The notes under the pieces are model-generated. The model was not told the origin of the DNA. It was given only the letters and a program-made list of their open reading frames with translations, and searched no databases. The position numbers and the translations under genes are program-made. Below are positions 1-8,481 of a stretch of DNA of 45,395 nt, in pieces; the first letter of the stretch is position 1; each line of letters starts with the position of its first letter. The DNA is from Nitriliruptorales bacterium (GTDB lineage Bacteria; Actinomycetota; Nitriliruptoria; Euzebyales; JAHELV01): contig JAHELV010000009.1 of the NCBI GenBank assembly GCA_024644015.1, positions 1,831-47,225 on the forward strand, given 5' to 3'.

Positions 1-431
1 CCGAACGACAGCCGCGACTTCCGCTGCCGCACCCGGACGCTGACGAGTTCCCGGTTGACACCGTCGAGGGCGATGAGCATGCCCGTCGACGGGTCGTACA
101 CGACACCCGTCGGATCGTCGATGCCCAGGTCGACGCTGCCGGAGGCGCGCGTGACACCACTTGGTGTGACGGTGGCGACGGTGGTCCGGCCCCCGCTGCC
201 AGGTTCGAGCACCACCAGGACCTCAGCGTCGCCGTCGTACGTGACCGCGGAGGGCTCGTCGCCGGCCGCACCGTCTGGTTCGAGGACGCGCGTCGGCAGC
301 CCGTCCGACTGCGTTTCGATCGGTTGCGCGTCGGCAGCGGTCGGCACGCCGACCAGCAGACCCAACACCAGGCTTGCGAGCATCAGCCAATGGCCCATAC
401 CCGCGCGTGAATCATGGCGCGCACCGCTCAT
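1..431 (-). CDS. secreted protein of unknown function, 3' end beyond window
   Basis: This frame reads leftward from an ATG at 431 and is open to the window edge, so only about 143 N-terminal residues are present. After a short polar start there is a hydrophobic stretch (LMLASLVLGLLVGVPTA) followed by AADAQ, a typical Sec signal peptide with a likely cleavage site near residue 34. The mature part is rich in Val, Thr, Gly and Asp, with short repeats such as AVTYDGDAEVLVVLEPG and GVVYDPSTGMLIALDG. These resemble blades of a secreted beta-propeller, but a family cannot be fixed from this fragment. Its upstream neighbour is another exported protein on the same strand. The start was chosen because it puts the charged residues just before the hydrophobic core. 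Confidence 0.6.
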   Translation of the reverse strand, partial: MSGARHDSRAGMGHWLMLASLVLGLLVGVPTAADAQPIETQSDGLPTRVLEPDGAAGDEPSAVTYDGDAEVLVVLEPGSGGRTTVATVTPSGVTRASGSVDLGIDDPTGVVYDPSTGMLIALDGVNRELVSVRVRQRKSRLSF

Positions 432-810
432 CTACCGACTCCAACTCCCGCCGAGCGGCGACCGGCCACGGATCCACACTGACCCAACCCGCCGCCGACG
501 CCCGCGTGTCACGTGCGCTACAGCGAGTTATAGATGCTCGACGACTATCGCGCGATACCTATTTCTGATGGTTTTCGCACAATCGGGCGCGCGCCGAACG
601 CCAGGATGCGGTGCGAACGTGCACCAACGGCGGGATCACAGAGCTCAACGAGACGACGACCGGACCCAGACCGGGTGCATACGGTCATATCGGACTATTC
701 AACAAGTGTTCACACTGCACAGTCGGTGGCCCCACCCGTTCGCGACGGCACACGGGGGCTACGCCACACCCGGCACGGCCGGTCCGCACCGGTATCAAGA
801 GCGGGACGTA
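432..810. other. intergenic region between two minus-strand exported-protein genes
   Basis: I see no convincing gene here. Around 525-560 the sequence is clearly less G+C-rich than its surroundings (gagttatagatgctcg and the ataccta patch), which could hold the promoter of the leftward gene starting at 431. No strong terminator hairpin was found after the stop at 811. Confidence 0.4.
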
Positions 811-2433
811 TCAGCCGGCTCGCATCTCGTGGGCGCCGATGTCGTAGGCCGGGCCCTGCGGTCGCGGAACGCCATCGAAGTCATCGACGACGCCGCGCGC
901 GCCCAGGCTTCCGCCTGCGTCCCTGGCCGGGGACCCCGACCGCAGTCGGTAGTCGTCGGCGCTCGGATCGACGAACGTCGGCGAGGAGATCGATTGCGCA
1001 GCGAGGTTGTTCGACACAACCACGTTCGAGTCCCTGTCGATGTTCCGTCCGCCCGAAGCGACCACGATGTTGTTGCGGATCTGGTTGTCCTGGCCGACGT
1101 CGTTGCTCCACCCGATGCCATCACCACGCGCCGACACGACGGTGTTGTTCCACACGTAGATGCTCTCCCTGACGTTCGACCCGTCGTGGATGCTGATCCC
1201 GTCGCCGTCGCCGTCGCCATCGCGCACGGAGCGGCCGGCCCGCACGACGACGTTGTTGTAGATCTCGTTCTCACCGTTGCCCTGGACGTAGATTCCCCAG
1301 CCCGCGGTGTCGGCGACGAAGTTGCTGAAGACGTCGCAGACGGATCCCTTGTTGTTCATCACGCCCGCGCGGTGGGACGACTCGTTGTTGCGTCCCGTGT
1401 CGCGGATGACGTTGTGATGGATCGTGCAGTCGCGCGTGGCCGAGCCGACCTGCAGACCGTCACGGCCGGTCCGCACGACGAGGTTGTGCCCGAGATGGAC
1501 GCCGTGCAGGACGTGGTAGTCACCCGTGGCGTAGTCCGAGCTACCGATGTAGACACCTTCGTCCCTGACATCGTGGATGTAGTTGTGGTCGAGCACGACA
1601 TCGTGCTCCACCCACTCGCCACGTCCCATCGAGTTGTCCTTGATACTGACGGCGGACTGCGTCGTGTCGCCCATCTCGATGTGGTCCACCCGGATGTACT
1701 CGGTCTTCACCTTGCCGGTCAGGCTGCGTGCCGAGCCGAGGATCCGGATCCCACACTGCTGCGAACCGCCCGCAAACTGCGCACCGCAGCGCTGGCTCTC
1801 GCCGGTGCCGGTCACGCGGATGTGGTCGCTGTTCTCGATCTCGATGCCCGCGTAGTCGCCGCCGTCGCCTCGGACGGTGACGGTGCCGCCGTGATTGACG
1901 AACGAGATGGGCCTTCCCGACGCACCGTGGAAGTTCCGCAGATCCAGCGGCCCCCGGGTCCCAGCGGTGATGCACACCGTGTCGCCTGGCGCCACCCCCG
2001 CGTAGTTCGACCTCCCGTCTGCCTTGTCGACGCCTGCAGGGATGACGTGGTCGCAGTCGAGCGACGGCGGCGTGCTGGCCGCCGCGTCGCCAGACGCACC
2101 AGCCACCACGTCGCCAGACTGGTCAGCCACCGCGTCGCCAGACCCACCAGCCGCCGCATCGCCAGACCCACCAGCCGCCGCATCGCCAGACCCACCAGCC
2201 GCCGCATCGCCAGACCCACCAGCCGCCGCATCGCCAGACCCACCAGCCGCCGCATCGCCCGACTGGTCAGGTGCTGTGCGGCCGCGCTCGGCCGAAGCAG
2301 TGGCGGGTTGCTCGACGCTCGTCGACCGCGAGAGTCGCAGCACGTTCTCCATGTCACATGCGCTGAGCAGGAGGCACATGACGAACAATGTCCCGAGCGT
2401 CCGCGTCGGGCGCGATCTGGTCATTCGCTTCAC
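811..2433 (-). CDS. lipoprotein with Gly/Asp repeat linker and right-handed beta-helix domain
   Basis: The 540-residue product begins with a lipoprotein signal (LFVMCLLLSAC; lipobox LSAC with the modified Cys near residue 26), so it should be anchored outside the membrane. A linker of about 60 residues built from GGSGDAAA-type octapeptides follows. From about residue 135 to the end there are parallel beta-helix repeats with Asn/His/Gly ladders (IEIENSDHIRVTG, DHNYIHDV, NNVVVRAG, NNTVVSARG, NNIVVASG) as in pectate-lyase-like proteins and DUF1565 proteins. The end (YRLRSGSPARDAGG, YDIGAHE) is the usual closing motif of secreted Ig/beta-helix polysaccharide-binding proteins. GTG 2433 was preferred over ATG 2424 because AGGGG lies six bases before it. 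The substrate is unknown; a carbohydrate ligand is inferred from the fold. Confidence 0.75.
   Translation of the reverse strand: MKRMTRSRPTRTLGTLFVMCLLLSACDMENVLRLSRSTSVEQPATASAERGRTAPDQSGDAAAGGSGDAAAGGSGDAAAGGSGDAAAGGSGDAAAGGSGDAVADQSGDVVAGASGDAAASTPPSLDCDHVIPAGVDKADGRSNYAGVAPGDTVCITAGTRGPLDLRNFHGASGRPISFVNHGGTVTVRGDGGDYAGIEIENSDHIRVTGTGESQRCGAQFAGGSQQCGIRILGSARSLTGKVKTEYIRVDHIEMGDTTQSAVSIKDNSMGRGEWVEHDVVLDHNYIHDVRDEGVYIGSSDYATGDYHVLHGVHLGHNLVVRTGRDGLQVGSATRDCTIHHNVIRDTGRNNESSHRAGVMNNKGSVCDVFSNFVADTAGWGIYVQGNGENEIYNNVVVRAGRSVRDGDGDGDGISIHDGSNVRESIYVWNNTVVSARGDGIGWSNDVGQDNQIRNNIVVASGGRNIDRDSNVVVSNNLAAQSISSPTFVDPSADDYRLRSGSPARDAGGSLGARGVVDDFDGVPRPQGPAYDIGAHEMRAG
2088..2279. repeat. 24-bp coding minisatellite in lipoprotein linker
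   Basis: Eight consecutive 24-bp units start at 2088, 2112, 2136, 2160, 2184, 2208, 2232 and 2256. The five from 2136 to 2255 are identical; the outer three are diverged. On the minus strand each unit encodes an octapeptide of the GGSGDAAA type. The identical core suggests recent expansion by slippage or unequal crossover. Confidence 0.9.
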
Positions 2434-2806
2434 GGGCAGCCCCTGCTCTCCTCGACCGGACGTCCACCCGCCGATGACATGATCCGATCGACATCGACAG
2501 GATATGTCGACCGTATCGATCCACCGCCGGCGCCCGATTGCCGCCCCCCTGTCCCGACGGGTCGTATCCACCGATCTGCGAACGCAGGCCCTGCCAGGTT
2601 GGCCATGCGGCCCTGGCAGGTTCGCCAATGGCCCGTGTGCCACCATGCTGACGCCGTTCGCGGGCACCCCGACAGGCACGGAGCACCGCTGACGCTGCCA
2701 ACGGCTCCCGTCCGGGACCCCGGCCCCGACGCCAGTGGGACCTTCGCCCCCGTCACCGAGCTCTACAACGGTCATGGTGGCCGCGACCGACAAAAGGACG
2801 GCGGCC
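2434..2806. promoter_or_regulatory. divergent promoter region between lipoprotein gene and ppsA
   Basis: This 373-bp gap separates two divergent genes and holds no credible ORF of its own. It contains a pair of near-identical 14-mers (GGCCCTGCCAGGTT at 2587-2600 and GGCCCTGGCAGGTT at 2609-2622) spaced 22 bp, which also form a CCTGCCAGG/CCTGGCAGG inverted repeat. Two GGGAC-type 14-bp boxes at 2714 and 2737 lie closer to ppsA. A TACAAC at 2764-2769 could be a -10 element, though its spacing is not diagnostic. Confidence 0.5.
2714..2750. promoter_or_regulatory. tandem DosR-like boxes upstream of ppsA
   Basis: Two 14-mers, GGGACCCCGGCCCC (2714-2727) and GGGACCTTCGCCCC (2737-2750), start 23 bp apart and fit GGGnCnnnnGnCCC. 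The second ends 57 bp before the ppsA start. The core resembles the mycobacterial DosR core GGGACTWWAGTCCC. The regulator is inferred, not seen. Confidence 0.5.
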
Positions 2807-5134
2807 GTGACGACGCTCGAACAGCAGGCGACTGACCAGATCCGGTGGCTCACCGACATCGGCAGCGACGACGTCGGTCTCGTCGGCGGCAAGGGTGCCA
2901 ACCTCGGCGAGATGACACAGGCCGGGTTCCCGGTACCAGAGGGCTTCGTGCTCACGGCCGAGGCGTATCTCGCGGCGATGGAGCGTTGCGGCGTGCGCGA
3001 TCAGCTCCGCACGGCCGTGGCCGACGCCGACGTCGGCGACACGGCGGCCCTCGCCGAGGCCTCGGGCGTCCTGCAGGATCTGATCCGCTCCGCGGGTGTG
3101 CCCGATGACCTGCGCCGGACCGTCGTCGGCGCATACCGGCGGCTCGGCGACGACGTCGCCGTCGCCGTCCGGTCGTCGGCGACGAGCGAGGACAGTGCGG
3201 GCACGTCCTTCGCCGGCATGAACGAGACGTTCACCAACGTCGTCGGCGTCGACGCGCTGATGTCCCGGATCGTCGACTGCTGGGCGTCGGTGTACGGCCA
3301 GCGGGTCGTCGCCTATCGCGATCGCCAGGGAGTCGACGAGGAGCCGGCCATCGCCGTCGTCGTCCAGAAGATGGTCCACAGTGACCGGTCAGGGGTGCTG
3401 TTCACGGCCGACCCGGCGTCAGGCGACCGGTCCCGGATCGTGATCGAGGGCGCGTTCGGGCTCGGCGAGGTGGTCGTCAGTGGCGCCGTGCAGCCCGATA
3501 CCTACACCCTCGCCAAAGCCGGCCCCAGGGTGCTGTCGGCCATCGTCGGCGAGCAGACCTTCAAGATCGTCCGCGGTGCGGACGGCGCCGACCACACCGT
3601 AGAGCTGTCGTCCGACGAGGGTGCCACACGGGTCATGTCGGACGACGAGGCCGTGTCGCTCGCTCGACTCGGAGTGCGGATCGAGGAGCACTACGGCGTC
3701 CCGCAGGACATCGAGTGGGCCATCGCGGACAGCGACCTGTTCATCGTGCAGTCACGCCCGATCACGACGCTGCCCGAGACAGCGGGCGAGGATCGGGTGC
3801 TGCTGACCGGCCTCGGGGCGTCGCCGGGCATCGTCGCGGGCCGCGTCCGCATCCTCAAGTCGCCGGACCAGGGGGCGGCGTTCCTCGACCGCGAGGTGCT
3901 CGTCGCGCAGATGACCGCCCCCGACTGGGTACCGACGATGCGACGGGCGGCCGCACTGGTCACCGACGCCGGCGGCATGACATGCCACGCCGCCATCGTC
4001 AGCCGCGAACTCGGCGTGCCCAGCGTCGTCGGCACGCGGCGCGCGACCGAGACCCTGCGTACCGGCGAGCTGGTGACCGTCGACGGCGCCACCGGAACCG
4101 TGCACGAAGGCGACGTCGTCGAGTTGCTGTCCGGTCCCCCGGCGCCGATCGCGGCGGCCGCCGACGTGGCGGCCGCGCTGGAGGCCGTCACCCGTCCGAT
4201 CGAGCCGCTCGCCACGACGCTGTACGTCAACCTCGCCATCCCAGAGCAGGCGGCCAAGGTCGCCGCCCTGCCTGTGGACGGCGTCGGGCTGCTGCGTGCC
4301 GAGTTCATCATGACCGAGGCGCTTGAAGGCGAGCACCCCAAGCGCCTGCTCGCCCGTGGCGAGGCCGACAGGTTCGTCGAGCGGATGCGGGACTCGTTGC
4401 TGCAGATCACCCGGGCGTTCACCCCCCGACCGGTGATCTACCGGACGATGGACTTCCGCTCCAACGAGTTCCGTGGCCTGACCGGCGGCAAGCTGTTCGA
4501 GCCGGCCGAGGAGAACCCGATGATCGGGTACCGGGGCTGCTACCGGTACATCCGCGATCCCGAGCTGTTCGCGCTGGAGCTGCGGACGCTGGCCGAGGTG
4601 CGCGACGAGACGCCGAACCTGCACGTCATGATTCCGTTCGTCCGTACCCGCTGGGAGCTCGAGGCCTGCCTCGAGGCGATCGACGCGAGCCCACTCGGCG
4701 ATCAGCGTGGGCTGCACCGCTGGGTGATGGCCGAGGTCCCGTCGATCATCTACCGGATACCGGAGTACGCGCAGATGGGCATCGACGGCGTGTCAATCGG
4801 CTCCAACGACCTGACCCAGCTGATGCTCGGCGTCGACCGGGACTCCGAGCTGTGCGCCGAGCTGTTCGACGAGGCCGACGAAGCCGTGCTCGACGCGATC
4901 CGGCAGATCGTGACCGCCAGCCACGACGCTGGGATCACGTCGTCGCTATGCGGACAGGCGCCGTCGAACCGTCCGGACATCGCCAGGCGGCTCGTCGAGT
5001 TCGGCATCACGTCGATCTCGGTCAACCCCGACGCGGTCGACGCCGCGCGCCGTGTGATCGCGGCTGCGGAGCGACGTATGCTCCTGGACGCCGCACGAGG
5101 CTTCACCAACGGCCGGCGCGGACGCGACGGCTGA
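2807..5134 (+). CDS. ppsA: phosphoenolpyruvate synthase (pyruvate, water dikinase)
   Basis: This 775-residue cytosolic enzyme converts pyruvate + ATP + water to PEP + AMP + phosphate, the entry to gluconeogenesis from C3 acids. The N-terminal ATP-grasp domain ([13 protein letters not shown] near the start, [20 protein letters not shown]) is followed by the swivelling phosphohistidine domain with the catalytic His394 in [15 protein letters not shown]. The C-terminal TIM barrel carries [25 protein letters not shown] and the catalytic Cys715 in SLCGQAPSN. Length and motif order match PEP synthase rather than pyruvate phosphate dikinase. GTG 2807 was chosen because AAAGG precedes it; an ATG 33 bases upstream in the same frame lacks a good site. 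Beside PFOR later in the window it suggests low-oxygen pyruvate/acetyl-CoA recycling. Confidence 0.93.
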   Translation: MTTLEQQATDQIRWLTDIGSDDVGLVGGKGANLGEMTQAGFPVPEGFVLTAEAYLAAMERCGVRDQLRTAVADADVGDTAALAEASGVLQDLIRSAGVPDDLRRTVVGAYRRLGDDVAVAVRSSATSEDSAGTSFAGMNETFTNVVGVDALMSRIVDCWASVYGQRVVAYRDRQGVDEEPAIAVVVQKMVHSDRSGVLFTADPASGDRSRIVIEGAFGLGEVVVSGAVQPDTYTLAKAGPRVLSAIVGEQTFKIVRGADGADHTVELSSDEGATRVMSDDEAVSLARLGVRIEEHYGVPQDIEWAIADSDLFIVQSRPITTLPETAGEDRVLLTGLGASPGIVAGRVRILKSPDQGAAFLDREVLVAQMTAPDWVPTMRRAAALVTDAGGMTCHAAIVSRELGVPSVVGTRRATETLRTGELVTVDGATGTVHEGDVVELLSGPPAPIAAAADVAAALEAVTRPIEPLATTLYVNLAIPEQAAKVAALPVDGVGLLRAEFIMTEALEGEHPKRLLARGEADRFVERMRDSLLQITRAFTPRPVIYRTMDFRSNEFRGLTGGKLFEPAEENPMIGYRGCYRYIRDPELFALELRTLAEVRDETPNLHVMIPFVRTRWELEACLEAIDASPLGDQRGLHRWVMAEVPSIIYRIPEYAQMGIDGVSIGSNDLTQLMLGVDRDSELCAELFDEADEAVLDAIRQIVTASHDAGITSSLCGQAPSNRPDIARRLVEFGITSISVNPDAVDAARRVIAAAERRMLLDAARGFTNGRRGRDG

Positions 5135-5245
5135 CCTGACCTCGTCACTGCCAGCCAGCCACCCGCCACCAGACGTCGGGACGTCGTCGGGTTGCGCACC
5201 GCCGGTCGGCCGAGCGCGGCCAGACGGCCCTGTGCGTGGTGGGCG

Positions 5246-5749
5246 CTACCTCTTGGGTCGGACGACGAGGACCGGGCACACCGCGTGATTCACGCACTGC
5301 TGGCTGACGGAGCCCAGCAGCAGGCCGCCGAAGCCGCCCATGCCACGGGAACCGACGACGAGGAGGTCGGCGTTCTGCGAGAGCCGTACCAGCGCGGCCG
5401 CCGGGTGCTCCTCGCCGATCGCGGACTGTTCCACTTCGAGCCCCTGCAGATCATCGTCGACCCCCGCGACGATCTGCTTCAGACGGCCCTCCGCGTGGCG
5501 TCGGGCCTCGGTACGCCGCTGGTCGCTCTGACGCTGCGCGTCCCGCATGACCGCGCCCGCCGTCTCGGATGGCGTTGACGTGCCGTACGCGGCCACAGCG
5601 GCTGCCGCGTCGACGTCTCTCGTCGAGACCGGTTCGTAGACGTAGACGATGTGCAGGCTGCCCGAACGAGCACGCGCCTCCCCAGCGGCCATGCGCAACG
5701 CGCTGAGGGAATGCTTTGAACCATCGACTCCAACGACGACGTCGGGCAT
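5246..5749 (-). CDS. single-domain universal stress protein
   Basis: The 167-residue product is one UspA domain. It has the N-terminal strand DVVVGVDGSKHS, a central helical insert rich in Ala/Arg, and the ATP-binding signature GSRGMGGFGGLLLGSVSQQ (G-x2-G-x9-G-S) followed by CPVLVV. Such ATP-binding USPs act in the cytosol under starvation or hypoxia, and their partners are usually unknown. A GGAGA site stands before ATG 5749; the much longer open frame upstream has no USP similarity and would run through the divergent promoter. It converges with ppsA and diverges from the hydrogenase-protease-like gene, sharing a region with two DosR-like boxes. Confidence 0.9.
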   Translation of the reverse strand: MPDVVVGVDGSKHSLSALRMAAGEARARSGSLHIVYVYEPVSTRDVDAAAAVAAYGTSTPSETAGAVMRDAQRQSDQRRTEARRHAEGRLKQIVAGVDDDLQGLEVEQSAIGEEHPAAALVRLSQNADLLVVGSRGMGGFGGLLLGSVSQQCVNHAVCPVLVVRPKR

Positions 5750-5815
5750 GGCGGTCTCCGATCCAAGCGAACTGGGGCGTTCGTGAGCATACTCGTCGAT
5801 CGGCGGCGGTTGGAC

Positions 5816-5852
5816 CATCCGAAGGTCCCCCGTCGGTTGGGGACATTGCCCC
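5816..5852. promoter_or_regulatory. tandem DosR-like boxes between divergent USP and protease genes
   Basis: CATCCGAAGGTCCC (5816-5829, a full right half CCGAAGGTCCC) and GGGGACATTGCCCC (5839-5852) start 23 bp apart. They lie 67 bp from the leftward USP start and 61 bp from the rightward start at 5913, so one pair could serve both genes. Confidence 0.5.
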
Positions 5853-5912
5853 TGTTCTGTGCCGCACGGGTCTGGCAGAGTAACTCCCAGCGTTTCCGGG
5901 AGGGGGCGGTCG

Positions 5913-6368
5913 GTGACGAACACCACGACCACTGCAGCCGTAATCGCACTGGGACGGCACGATCGCGGAGACGACGCCGCGGGCCTGTTGGTCGCGGACA
6001 TCCTGAAACGACGGTTGCCCCACGACGTGACGGTCGTCGCGGCACCCGCCGGCCTCGCGGACCTGACCGATGTCTGGTGGCACGACGTGGTGTTCGTGAT
6101 CGACGCACTACGCCCCGGCCACGAGCCCGGCGCCGTGCACCGCTTCGATCCCGCTGCAGGTGACCCACCCGCACCGCGCTGCGGCCTGCACGAACTCAGC
6201 CTGGCCGACGTCGTCACGGGGGCGCGGACGCGCGACGTGCCGCCCCGCAAGGTCGTCGTCATCGGCATCGAAGGCCGGTGGTTCACGGCGCAGGCAGGGA
6301 TGTCTCCGGAAGTCTGCGGAGCCGTCCACGACGTGGCCGACGAGATCGTGGGCGCCGTCGCCCGGTAG
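5913..6368 (+). CDS. HycI/HybD-like hydrogenase maturation endopeptidase family protein
   Basis: The 151-residue product has the layout of the nickel-dependent proteases that trim the C-terminus of NiFe-hydrogenase large subunits. An N-terminal strand and loop (VIALGRHDRGDDAAGLLVA) match the GxGNxxxxDDGxG signature. VVFVIDALRPGHEPGAVHRF matches the DA..xG..PG segment with the second metal-ligand Asp. GLHELSLADVV matches the third ligand His. The usual Asn after the first Gly is replaced, so metal specificity could differ. No hydrogenase structural gene lies in the window, so the substrate is elsewhere or the protein has another role. GTG 5913 has GGAGGG eight bases upstream. Confidence 0.78.
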   Translation: MTNTTTTAAVIALGRHDRGDDAAGLLVADILKRRLPHDVTVVAAPAGLADLTDVWWHDVVFVIDALRPGHEPGAVHRFDPAAGDPPAPRCGLHELSLADVVTGARTRDVPPRKVVVIGIEGRWFTAQAGMSPEVCGAVHDVADEIVGAVAR

Positions 6369-6421
6369 TCCGCAGGCGGCACGCACGAGGCGCGGTGCGC
6401 CGTCCCGCGGCCGGCGGAAAA

Positions 6422-6458
6422 GGGCCGAAGGTCCCTTCCCGACTGGGCGGTCCGACCG
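6422..6458. promoter_or_regulatory. tandem DosR-like boxes upstream of the SQR-like gene
   Basis: GGGCCGAAGGTCCC (6422-6435) is among the best matches in the window. GGGCGGTCCGACCG (6445-6458) starts 23 bp later inside a larger inverted repeat with arms TGGGCGGT/ACCGCCCA. The next start codon is 137 bp downstream, farther than for other boxes, so a longer leader would be needed. Confidence 0.45.
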
Positions 6459-6594
6459 CCCACGCGTACGGCCCGACGTCGCATGATTGCACGGCGGCGC
6501 CGGACGCCGGGGCCACGGGGTTCCCTTGTGCGAACACCGCGCAGGCCGCGAGACTGGCAACGCGCACGGACGCGCAGCGACGAAAGGTGCTTCG

Positions 6595-7797
6595 ATGACC
6601 AACGTGCTCGTGCTCGGCAGCAACTTCGGTGGCTTGACCGCGGCACTCAGCTTGAAGCACGAACTGGAGCGCGACATCGACGTGACCGTCGTCAGCGCGT
6701 CCGACCACTTTCTGTTCAACCCATCGCTGATCTGGCTGCCCTTCGGCGAGCGGACCGCCAACGACATCACCTTCCCGGTCGCACCGACCCTGGAGAGTCA
6801 CGACGTGCACTTCGTCCACGGCGAGGCGACCGCCATAGATCCCGCGACCAAGCGGGTGGAGACCACGGCCGGCCCGTTCACCTACGACTACCTGGTGGTT
6901 GCGACCGGCTATCGCAACGACTTCACGGTCGTGCCGGGCCTCGGTCCCGACGGCAACGCATTCACCATCACGACCCTCGAGGACGCGGAGGCCGCTGGAG
7001 ACGGCTGGCGTCACTTCGTCGACGATCCCGGCCCGGTGGTCATCGCCGCGACGCAGGGTGCCGGGTGCTTCGGGGCGGCCTACGAGTTCCTGTTCAACAT
7101 GAGCTATCAGCTCCGCAAGGCCAAGCTGAAGGACCGCGCGCCGCTGACCTATGTCACTGCCGAGCCGTTCCTGGGACACTTCGGGATCGGTGGGTTGCCG
7201 GGTGGTGAGTCGCTGCTCAAGTTGTTCCTGCGCAAGGAGCACATCACCGCCGCCCTGAGCACGGCGATCGACGAGGTCCAGCCGGGCGAGATGCGCCTCG
7301 CCGACGGGTCCACACTGCCGTTCCGGTACGCGATGGTCATCCCGCCGTTCCTCGGACAGCGGGTGATCAGGGACACACCGGGTCTGGCCGACGACAAAGG
7401 CTACGTGCCGGTCCACGACACCTACCAGTCGAAGGCGTACGACGACATCTACGCCGTCGGCGTGGCCGCTGCAGTGACCACGCCATGGCAGACCGCCGTG
7501 CCGACCGGTGTTCCCAAGACGGGTTTCCCGACCGAGGTGCAGGCGCATGCCGCCGCCGAGAACATCGCCGCGCAGATCAGAGGCGAAGATCCCTCCACGC
7601 ACAAGCAGTTCGGCGACATCCCCGCGGTGTGTGTCATGGATGCCGGCAACAACGGCGTGATGATCCTGGCCGACAAGATGCTGCCACCGCGAAAGGCCGG
7701 CGTCATGATCCCGGGACCGCAGGCCCACGCACTGAAGCTCGGATTCGAGAAGTACTTCCTGTGGAAGGCCCGCAACGGCTACGTCCGGCTGCCCTAG
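6595..7797 (+). CDS. sulfide:quinone oxidoreductase-family FAD protein
   Basis: The 400-residue flavoprotein opens with a Rossmann dinucleotide fold (TNVLVLGSNFGGLTAAL) and contains the second-strand motif YDYLVVATGYRNDF plus a late FAD-binding segment (YDDIYAVGVAAAVTTPWQ). Two Cys, at about 158 (GAGCFGAAYE) and 346 (AVCVMDAGNNG), occupy the positions of the redox-active pair of SQR enzymes. That favours sulfide or polysulfide as substrate with electrons passed to quinone at the membrane surface. A hydrophobic C-terminal region (FEKYFLWKARNGYVRLP) could be the membrane-binding helix. The start has GAAAGG seven bases upstream. Related NADH dehydrogenase type II proteins lack this Cys pair, but the substrate remains inferred. 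Confidence 0.8.
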   Translation: MTNVLVLGSNFGGLTAALSLKHELERDIDVTVVSASDHFLFNPSLIWLPFGERTANDITFPVAPTLESHDVHFVHGEATAIDPATKRVETTAGPFTYDYLVVATGYRNDFTVVPGLGPDGNAFTITTLEDAEAAGDGWRHFVDDPGPVVIAATQGAGCFGAAYEFLFNMSYQLRKAKLKDRAPLTYVTAEPFLGHFGIGGLPGGESLLKLFLRKEHITAALSTAIDEVQPGEMRLADGSTLPFRYAMVIPPFLGQRVIRDTPGLADDKGYVPVHDTYQSKAYDDIYAVGVAAAVTTPWQTAVPTGVPKTGFPTEVQAHAAAENIAAQIRGEDPSTHKQFGDIPAVCVMDAGNNGVMILADKMLPPRKAGVMIPGPQAHALKLGFEKYFLWKARNGYVRLP

Positions 7798-7848
7798 CCC
7801 GACGCCGGCCGCCGGTGGACCACCCCACCTGGGCGATCGGACCTGGTG

Positions 7849-8481
7849 ATGTCAACGTCGCCGACCCCACCGGCCCTCAGCCGGGACCTACTGACCGTCG
7901 CCCACGTGATGTCTGTCGATCCGCTGATGCTGCGCGACGACATGCGGATCGAGGCGGCTGCCAACCTCCTGGCCGACCACGGGTACACGGGCGCGCCGGT
8001 CGTCGACCATCGCGGCGAGCTGTGCGGCGTGCTGCACGCCCTAGACGTTGCGATCATGCATCTGCCGCCACCTGACGTCGTGCCGGCCCGGTTGGTGCTG
8101 GTTCGCCATCTGGTCCGGCCGGCGGTGACGATCGCTCCGATCAGCCCGGTACACGCCGCCGCCGACCGGATGCGCGCGCACCGCACTGACCGGCTGGTCG
8201 TCGTCGAACACGACGTGCACGTGGTCGGGCTGGTGACCGGTCAGGACCTGCTGCGGACCGTCACACTCCAGGGCAACCTGCTGCGCAAGGCGGTCGACGG
8301 TCGCATCGCGGCGCTGGGTTGCACCAAGGTCACCGCGGCCGTCGAGCCACCCGGCGTCGTGTTACTGACGGGAGCAATTGACTCGCTGGACGCCCGCGAC
8401 CGGTTGGTGCAGGCCATCGGTGCGATCGGCGGCGTCACCGAGGTGGACGAGTTCATCACGATCGTTCCGGCGCAGCCGTGA
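7849..8481 (+). CDS. twin CBS-domain protein with C-terminal BON-like domain
   Basis: The 210-residue product has two CBS motifs. The first covers about residues 15-75 (VAHVMSVDPLMLRDDM, GYTGAPVVDHRGELCGVLHALD) and the second about 85-140 (VRPAVTIAPISPVHAAADRM, RLVVVEHDVHVVGLVTGQDLL). A C-terminal segment of about 60 residues resembles a BON domain (GVVLLTGAIDSLDARDRLVQAI, VTEVDEFITI). CBS pairs bind adenosine nucleotides; mycobacterial Hrp1 (Rv2626c) is a hypoxic-response twin-CBS protein, though without BON. GTG 7846 immediately before ATG 7849 is an alternative start. It converges with and overlaps by 26 bp the RafH-like gene, and the neighbouring BON-DUF2267 gene shares a domain with it. 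Confidence 0.85.
   Translation: MSTSPTPPALSRDLLTVAHVMSVDPLMLRDDMRIEAAANLLADHGYTGAPVVDHRGELCGVLHALDVAIMHLPPPDVVPARLVLVRHLVRPAVTIAPISPVHAAADRMRAHRTDRLVVVEHDVHVVGLVTGQDLLRTVTLQGNLLRKAVDGRIAALGCTKVTAAVEPPGVVLLTGAIDSLDARDRLVQAIGAIGGVTEVDEFITIVPAQP

Noticed and set aside
55-2835. Very long open frame on the plus strand antisense to the beta-helix lipoprotein
   Set aside because: Composition is Arg/Val/Asp-rich from antisense GC bias, no domain is visible, and the minus strand carries a lipobox and beta-helix repeats.
7831-7844. GGGCGATCGGACCT as another DosR-like box before the CBS gene
   Set aside because: It lies against the start codon, has only six of eight fixed positions, and illustrates the chance background in GC-rich DNA.
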